Below are positions 5,783 to 9,506 of a stretch of DNA of 9,506 nucleotides, piece by piece. The notes below the pieces were generated by a model. It ran no database searches and had not been told where the DNA came from. It was given only the letters and a program-made list of their open reading frames with translations. A program made the position numbers and the translations under genes. Every line of letters begins with the position of its first letter. Position 1 is the first letter of the stretch. Source of the stretch: an uncultured Collinsella sp. (GTDB lineage Bacteria; Actinomycetota; Coriobacteriia; Coriobacteriales; Coriobacteriaceae); contig URTB01000036.1 in the NCBI GenBank assembly GCA_900550595.1, positions 1-9,506 of the forward strand. The letters are read 5' to 3'.

Positions 5783-7564
5783 ATGCTGCTTACGCAAACG
5801 ACAACGCCCGAGGACGTCAAGGCTCTTAATCGCGCCGAGCTCCCGCAGCTCTGCGACGAGATTCGCCACGCCATCCTCGAAAGCTCCGCCGCTGTCGGCG
5901 GACACGTTGCCCCCAACCTGGGCGTCGTTGAGCTCACGGTCGCGCTCCACCGCGTGTTTAACTCCCCCACCGACAAGATTGTCTTTGACGTGTCGCACCA
6001 GACCTACGCACACAAAGCGCTGACCGGGCGCGCGTACACCTATATCGATCCGGAGCGTTATGGCGAGGCCTCTGGCTTTGCCAATCCCGACGAGTCCGAG
6101 CATGACCTGTTTGCCATGGGTCACACCTCGACCTCGGTGAGCTTGGGCTGCGGTCTTGCCCACGCGCGCGACCTGGCGGGTGACACGTATAACGTCATTA
6201 CTGTTATTGGCGACGGCTCGCTTTCGGGCGGTCTGGCGTTTGAGGGCTTTAACAATGCCGCCGATCTCGACAGCAACTTGATCATTATCGTCAACGATAA
6301 CGACCAGTCCATTGCCGAAAACCACGGTGGTCTGTATCGCAATCTGGCCGAGCTGCGCGCCAGCAACGGCACCTGCGAGCGCAACGTTTTCCGCGCGCTG
6401 GGGCTCGACTATCGCTACCTGGACGCCGGCAACGATGTCCAAGCGCTGGTCGATACGCTGCAGGAGCTGCGCGATATCGATCATCCCATCGTGCTGCACG
6501 TCTCCACCGCCAAGGGCAAGGGCTTTGAGCCGGCCCAGAGCGACCCGGAGCACTGGCATCATGTGGGGCCCTTCGATATGGCAACCGGCCGCAAACTTTG
6601 CCCGGGCCACCCGAGCGAACCCGCACCGCGCACCTATGCCGATATTACGGGCGAGGCACTCAACGCCGCTATCGCGAACGACCCGCAGGTTGTCGCCATC
6701 ACGGCTGCCACGCCCTATATCATGGGCTTTACGCCCGAGCTCCGCACCGCGGCAGGCAAGCAGTTTGTCGACGTGGGCATTGCCGAAGAGCACGCCGTCA
6801 CCTTTGCCACCGCGCTCGCCAGCGCCGGCGCCAAGCCGGTCTTTGGCGCATACGGCACGTTTTTGCAGCGCGCCTACGATGAACTGTGGCACGACCTGTG
6901 CCTCAACGACGCCCCCGCAACCATCCTGGTGTTTGGCGCTTCGGTCTTTGGCACAACGTCCGAGACGCACCTCTCGTTCTTTGATATTTCCATGCTGGGC
7001 GGACTTCCCAACATGCGCTACCTGGCACCGGCCTGCATGGAAGAATACCTGTCCATGCTGAGCTGGTCGCTCGACCACCGCGAGCATCCCGTGGCAATCC
7101 GCGTACCGGGCATCGGTCTGGTAAGCCGCCCCGATCTGGCGCCCGCCGAGGCCACCGACTACAGCGCCGTTCGCTACAACGTGGTGCGTCAGGGCCGCGA
7201 CGTTGCCGTGCTCGCGCTTGGCGACTTCTTTGAACTGGGCGAGCGCGTGGCAAACCGCTTGGCTGCCGAGTACGGCATCGAGGCCACGCTCGTCAACCCG
7301 CGCTTTGCAACCGAGCTTGACCGCGAGTTTCTCGACAGCCTTGCCGCCGAGCATCGCGTTGTCGTCACCCTCGAGGACGGCATCTTGGAGGGTGGGTGGG
7401 GCGAGCGTGTCGCGTGCTACTTGGCCTGCACGCCTGTGCGCACGCGCACCTTTGGCATCGCCAAGGGCTTCCCCGACCGCTACGACCCCAACGAGCTGCT
7501 CGCGCAGAACGGCATGACGGTCGAGAACATGGCCGCCGAAGCCGTAAGGCTACTCAACGAGTAA
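5783..7564 (+). CDS. dxs: 1-deoxy-D-xylulose-5-phosphate synthase-like enzyme (divergent, short form)
   Basis: A 593-residue thiamine-diphosphate enzyme of the transketolase superfamily. DXS condenses pyruvate with glyceraldehyde 3-phosphate, the first step of the MEP isoprenoid route, and supplies thiamine and pyridoxal synthesis. Features: His41 (GGHVAPNLG), His72 (VSHQTYAHK, classically VGHQ), the ThDP/Mg motif GDGSLSGG with Asp144 and NDN at 171-173, His260 near HWHHVGPFD, catalytic Glu335 (VGIAEEHAVTF), Tyr365 (FLQRAYDE) and Arg440. By alignment with E. coli DXS from memory, the substrate-phosphate Arg420 is replaced by Gly385 and Asp427 by Thr392, while His431 is kept as His396. It is about 25-30 residues shorter than typical DXS of roughly 620. 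It may be a true short-form DXS or a paralogue with another acceptor. Start ATG 5783; GGAG is 12 nt upstream, a loose spacing. Transcribed alone. Confidence 0.82.
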   Translation: MLLTQTTTPEDVKALNRAELPQLCDEIRHAILESSAAVGGHVAPNLGVVELTVALHRVFNSPTDKIVFDVSHQTYAHKALTGRAYTYIDPERYGEASGFANPDESEHDLFAMGHTSTSVSLGCGLAHARDLAGDTYNVITVIGDGSLSGGLAFEGFNNAADLDSNLIIIVNDNDQSIAENHGGLYRNLAELRASNGTCERNVFRALGLDYRYLDAGNDVQALVDTLQELRDIDHPIVLHVSTAKGKGFEPAQSDPEHWHHVGPFDMATGRKLCPGHPSEPAPRTYADITGEALNAAIANDPQVVAITAATPYIMGFTPELRTAAGKQFVDVGIAEEHAVTFATALASAGAKPVFGAYGTFLQRAYDELWHDLCLNDAPATILVFGASVFGTTSETHLSFFDISMLGGLPNMRYLAPACMEEYLSMLSWSLDHREHPVAIRVPGIGLVSRPDLAPAEATDYSAVRYNVVRQGRDVAVLALGDFFELGERVANRLAAEYGIEATLVNPRFATELDREFLDSLAAEHRVVVTLEDGILEGGWGERVACYLACTPVRTRTFGIAKGFPDRYDPNELLAQNGMTVENMAAEAVRLLNE

Positions 7565-7603
7565 AAAAACCTCCGCAAGGGAAGCACCCCTGCGGAGGTT
7601 TTT
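7565..7603 (+). terminator. Intrinsic terminator of the DXS-like gene
   Basis: Directly after the stop codon, AAAAACCTCCGCA (7565-7577) pairs perfectly with TGCGGAGGTTTTT (7591-7603), with additional inner GGG/CCC pairing and a small loop, followed by ATTTT. The A-rich left side means it could also terminate transcription arriving from the right. Confidence 0.95.
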
Positions 7604-7619
7604 ATTTTCCCAACTCAAT

Positions 7620-7839
7620 TGTCTCGATCTGTAACATCTAGGGCCCGAATTCCCGTCTAACTGTTACAGATCGAGACAAGACGTCTTAGTCCCTGACCTT
7701 TGTCTCAATCTGTAACAGATAGAGACCTTTTGTCCGTCCAGATGTTACAGATCGAGACATTCGAATCCCCCTGAAGAGATAATCTCGATCTGTAACAGCT
7801 AGAACCCATTTCCTCGTCTACCTGTTACAGATTGAGACA
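7620..7839. repeat. Three 59-nt inverted repeats at 80/81-bp spacing
   Basis: Units at 7620-7678, 7701-7759 and 7781-7839 each consist of a 23-nt arm, a 13-nt loop and a 23-nt reverse-complement arm. The outer arm is TGTCTCRATCTGTAACA, kept in all six arms apart from one R change and two end bases in the third unit. Then come two variable bases, then a TAGA-like end. The variable pair at arm positions 18-19 is usually unpaired, giving a small internal loop. Loop sequences differ but all end in CG. Unit starts are 81 and 80 bp apart. No T-tract follows, so they are not simple terminators. They begin 17 nt after the DXS terminator. Function unknown: structured RNA, a multi-site operator or a repetitive element. 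Confidence 0.88.
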
Positions 7840-7907
7840 AAACAACGAGACCGGCCGCCCGCAAAACGCTTTCTTAGCTGTAATAATCAACGTTTGCCCA
7901 GATAAAG

Positions 7908-7940
7908 CCTACCAAAATAAACCTGTCCCTTTTTGGTAGG
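7908..7940. repeat. 10-bp inverted repeat upstream of the transporter promoter
   Basis: CCTACCAAAA (7908-7917) and TTTTGGTAGG (7931-7940) are perfect inverted repeats with a 13-nt gap. It ends 43 bp before the -35 element of the binding-protein promoter. An overlapping alternative pair GGTA/TACC (7935-7950) also exists. It could be an operator for a dimeric regulator. Confidence 0.5.
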
Positions 7941-7983
7941 TAGAATTACCCATAAGGCAAGTATGTTTCTGAGTTATTTCGTG

Positions 7984-8013
7984 TTGACCCATTTGAGCGC
8001 GATAGGGTATAAC
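7984..8013 (+). promoter_or_regulatory. Sigma70-type promoter of the amino-acid transporter operon
   Basis: TTGACC (7984-7989), an 18-nt spacer, then TATAAC (8008-8013) predict a start near 8020, giving a leader of about 37 nt before ATG 8057. It is the best promoter in the window by eye. The surrounding DNA is AT-richer than the genes. Confidence 0.7.
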
Positions 8014-8056
8014 TCTACTCAACCGCTAGGGATTTTATTGAGAAAGGTGTTCTACC

Positions 8057-9052
8057 ATGAGCAAGAACCTCTCCCAGCAGGTCGTTCTCGACCGCCGCGG
8101 CTTCGTTGCCGCCACCTTCGCAACCGTCGCCGGCCTTGGTCTTGCCGGCTGCTCTGACACCAGCGCCGAGGCCGACAAGGGTTCCGCCACCGGCTCCTCC
8201 AGGGGCTCCGAGGATACCGCGGCTTCCACCACGCTCGATGCCAAGGCATTCGACAAGCTCGTCGACAACGGCCCCAAGGCCGATGACGATGCCATCGCCG
8301 CCAGCACCTGGGCCACGGCCGTTAAGGACGCCGGCGTCTTTAAGATCGGTGGCGTTCAGACCTCCACGCTCTTCTCCCTCCTCAACGAGAAGGACGGTCA
8401 GACCCGCGGCTTCGATGCCGGCATCGCACAGCTCCTGTCCAACTACATTCTGGGCGAGAACAAGGTCGAGATCACCCAGGTGACCTCGGACACGCGCGAG
8501 TCCGTCCTGCAGAACGGCCAGGTCGACGCTGTCTTTGCCACCTACACCATTACCGACGAGCGCAAGAAACTCGTTTCCTTTGCCGGTCCCTATTACTACA
8601 CCCAGCAGGCTATCCTGGTGCTCGCCGAAAACGACGACATCAAGAGCGTCGACGACCTGGCCGATAAGAACGTCGCCGTCCAGTCCGGCTCCAACGGTCC
8701 CGCCATCCTGGAGGAGTTCGCCCCCAAGGCCAGCCAGCAGGAGTTCAAGACCGACGAGGAAGCCCGCCAGGCACTCCAGCAGGGCCGCGTTGACGCCTAC
8801 GTCATCGATAACAACATGCAGCAGAGCGCCCTGGTCCGCGAGCCCGGTAAATACAAGATCGCCGGCAAGCCCTTCGGCAGCAAGGAGCCCTATGGCATCG
8901 GTCTACCGCTCGATTCCGACGGCGTCGCCTTTGTCAACGACTTCCTTAAGAAGATCGAGGACGACGGCACCTGGACTGAGCTGTGGCAGATCTGCATCGG
9001 CGACCGTACGGGCGACACCAATGTTCCCGAGCTGCCCGAGATCGGCGCCTAG
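8057..9052 (+). CDS. Amino-acid (glutamate-type) ABC transporter substrate-binding lipoprotein
   Basis: A 331-residue solute-binding protein of the SBP_bac_3 family, which captures polar amino acids outside the membrane and hands them to an ABC permease. The signal peptide carries twin arginines (Arg13-Arg14 in DRRGFVAA), a hydrophobic stretch and the lipobox LAGC with Cys32, so a Tat-exported lipoprotein is likely. A Ser/Thr/Asp/Glu-rich linker covers about 33-60. The binding domain runs from about 94 to 315: GFDAGIAQLL (118-127), then TRESVLQNGQVDAVFATYTITDER and VSFAGPYYYTQQAILVL, which are typical of glutamate/glutamine/aspartate binders such as GluB. Start ATG 8057 has AGAAAGG about 9 nt upstream. 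The permease gene follows after 138 nt. Exact substrate is not proven; glutamate is the best guess. Confidence 0.92.
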   Translation: MSKNLSQQVVLDRRGFVAATFATVAGLGLAGCSDTSAEADKGSATGSSRGSEDTAASTTLDAKAFDKLVDNGPKADDDAIAASTWATAVKDAGVFKIGGVQTSTLFSLLNEKDGQTRGFDAGIAQLLSNYILGENKVEITQVTSDTRESVLQNGQVDAVFATYTITDERKKLVSFAGPYYYTQQAILVLAENDDIKSVDDLADKNVAVQSGSNGPAILEEFAPKASQQEFKTDEEARQALQQGRVDAYVIDNNMQQSALVREPGKYKIAGKPFGSKEPYGIGLPLDSDGVAFVNDFLKKIEDDGTWTELWQICIGDRTGDTNVPELPEIGA

Positions 9053-9140
9053 GCAGCGAGCCTGGTAACAGCCGCAACGAAACCATACGGAAACGCATGA
9101 TGCGCTTTATTGCGGTAAACTGTTTCCTCACTGAGTTGTC

Positions 9141-9173
9141 GGGGCTTCCGTACACACGGGAGCCCCTTTCCTT
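9141..9173 (+). terminator. Intercistronic terminator-like hairpin between binding protein and permease genes
   Basis: GGGGCTTCCGT (9141-9151) pairs with ACGGGAGCCCC (9156-9166) through one G-T wobble around an ACAC loop, then TTTCCTT. It sits 88 nt after the binding-protein stop and 17 nt before the next gene. Such hairpins in ABC operons commonly cause partial termination or protect the upstream mRNA, so that binding protein is made in excess over permease (established in general, inferred here). Confidence 0.7.
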
Positions 9174-9190
9174 ACCGGCAGGAGGTCCGC

Positions 9191-9506
9191 ATGAGTCTCT
9201 CCGAGCTCTGGTCGCTCTATGGCCAGAACTATATCGACGCCCTGCGAGCAACCTGGGGCATGACACTTGAGTCGTTTGCCATCGCCATGGTGCTGGCCGT
9301 TGCCGTCACCGTGATGCGCGTGTCGCCGCTCAAGCCGCTGCGCGTCTTTGGCGACCTGTATGTCCAGGTCTTCCGTAACATCCCCGGCATTGCGCTGCTC
9401 ATCATCGTCGTCTATGCGCTGCCGCCGCTCAAGGTCGTCCTGCCCTACCGCACCTGCGTTATCGTCGCCACGGTCCTTTTGGGCTCGGCCTTTGGCTCCG
9501 AGAACT
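9191..9506 (+). CDS. Amino-acid ABC transporter permease, 5' part (HisM/GlnP/GluC family), runs off right edge
   Basis: The frame opens at ATG 9191 with GGAGG 5 nt upstream and stays open to the window end (105 codons). It begins MSLSELWSLYGQNYIDALRATWGM; a first membrane segment spans about 25-43, followed by RVSPLKPLRVFGDLYVQVFRNIPG (43-66), the conserved segment of polar amino-acid permeases (typically YVxxFRNTPL), and a second membrane segment (67-80). These permeases form the channel with a second permease and an ATPase, both expected beyond the edge. It is co-oriented with the binding-protein gene and is probably the GluC partner in a GluBCD-like system. Confidence 0.9.
   Translation, partial: MSLSELWSLYGQNYIDALRATWGMTLESFAIAMVLAVAVTVMRVSPLKPLRVFGDLYVQVFRNIPGIALLIIVVYALPPLKVVLPYRTCVIVATVLLGSAFGSEN

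Noticed and set aside
5687..7354. 555-codon open frame on the minus strand inside the DXS-like gene
   Set aside because: It is antisense to a clearly conserved enzyme, is a product of high-GC codon bias, and shows no recognisable domain.
7620..7839. CRISPR array or tandem terminators
   Set aside because: Each unit is a long inverted repeat, not repeat plus unique spacer, and no T-tract follows the hairpins.

Overview
The window looks like chromosomal DNA from a high-GC actinobacterium of the class Coriobacteriia, most likely Collinsella or a close relative. This is an inference from the protein style, the GC-rich codon use, the GlnR-type motif upstream of amtB and the gene set. There is no rRNA or marker gene here to confirm it. 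No tRNA, rRNA, insertion sequence, phage gene or cas gene was seen.

Left part, all on the minus strand (1-2116): the 5' portion of a Cof-type HAD phosphatase that runs off the left edge, then a two-gene ammonium uptake and nitrogen-sensing operon transcribed as amtB (start 2116), then a PII protein (start 790). A strong hairpin at 406-435 separates the operon from the HAD gene. About 125 bp upstream of amtB are four GAAAC/GCAAC half-sites at an exact 11-bp period, the layout of an actinobacterial GlnR operator.

Middle part, minus strand (2371-5554): a solitary AbiEi-like/DUF559 (PD-(D/E)XK-type) protein (start GTG 3566) is bracketed by two related arrays of 24-bp palindromes at about 40-bp spacing (2371-2516 and 3799-3943). 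The arrays share a 40-nt exact direct repeat 1469 bp apart. Upstream lies a two-gene unit: an HD-domain hydrolase (start 5554), then a CmpB-type membrane protein (GTG start 4993), separated by 3 nt.

Right part, plus strand (5783-9506): a divergently transcribed DXS-like thiamine-diphosphate enzyme with two unusual active-site positions, followed by a textbook terminator. After it come three 59-nt inverted repeats at 80/81-bp spacing, with no coding content. Then follow a good promoter (7984-8013), a glutamate-type Tat/lipoprotein solute-binding protein, an intercistronic terminator-like hairpin, and the start of the matching amino-acid ABC permease, which runs off the right edge.

Functionally the ends of the window deal with nitrogen: ammonium uptake with its PII regulator on the left, and glutamate/polar amino-acid import on the right. 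Longer non-coding stretches: 2117-2585 holds the amtB leader, the GlnR-like box and palindrome array 1. 3567-3973 holds the leader of the AbiEi-like gene and array 2. 7565-8056 holds the DXS terminator, the three long hairpins, one further inverted repeat and the transporter promoter.
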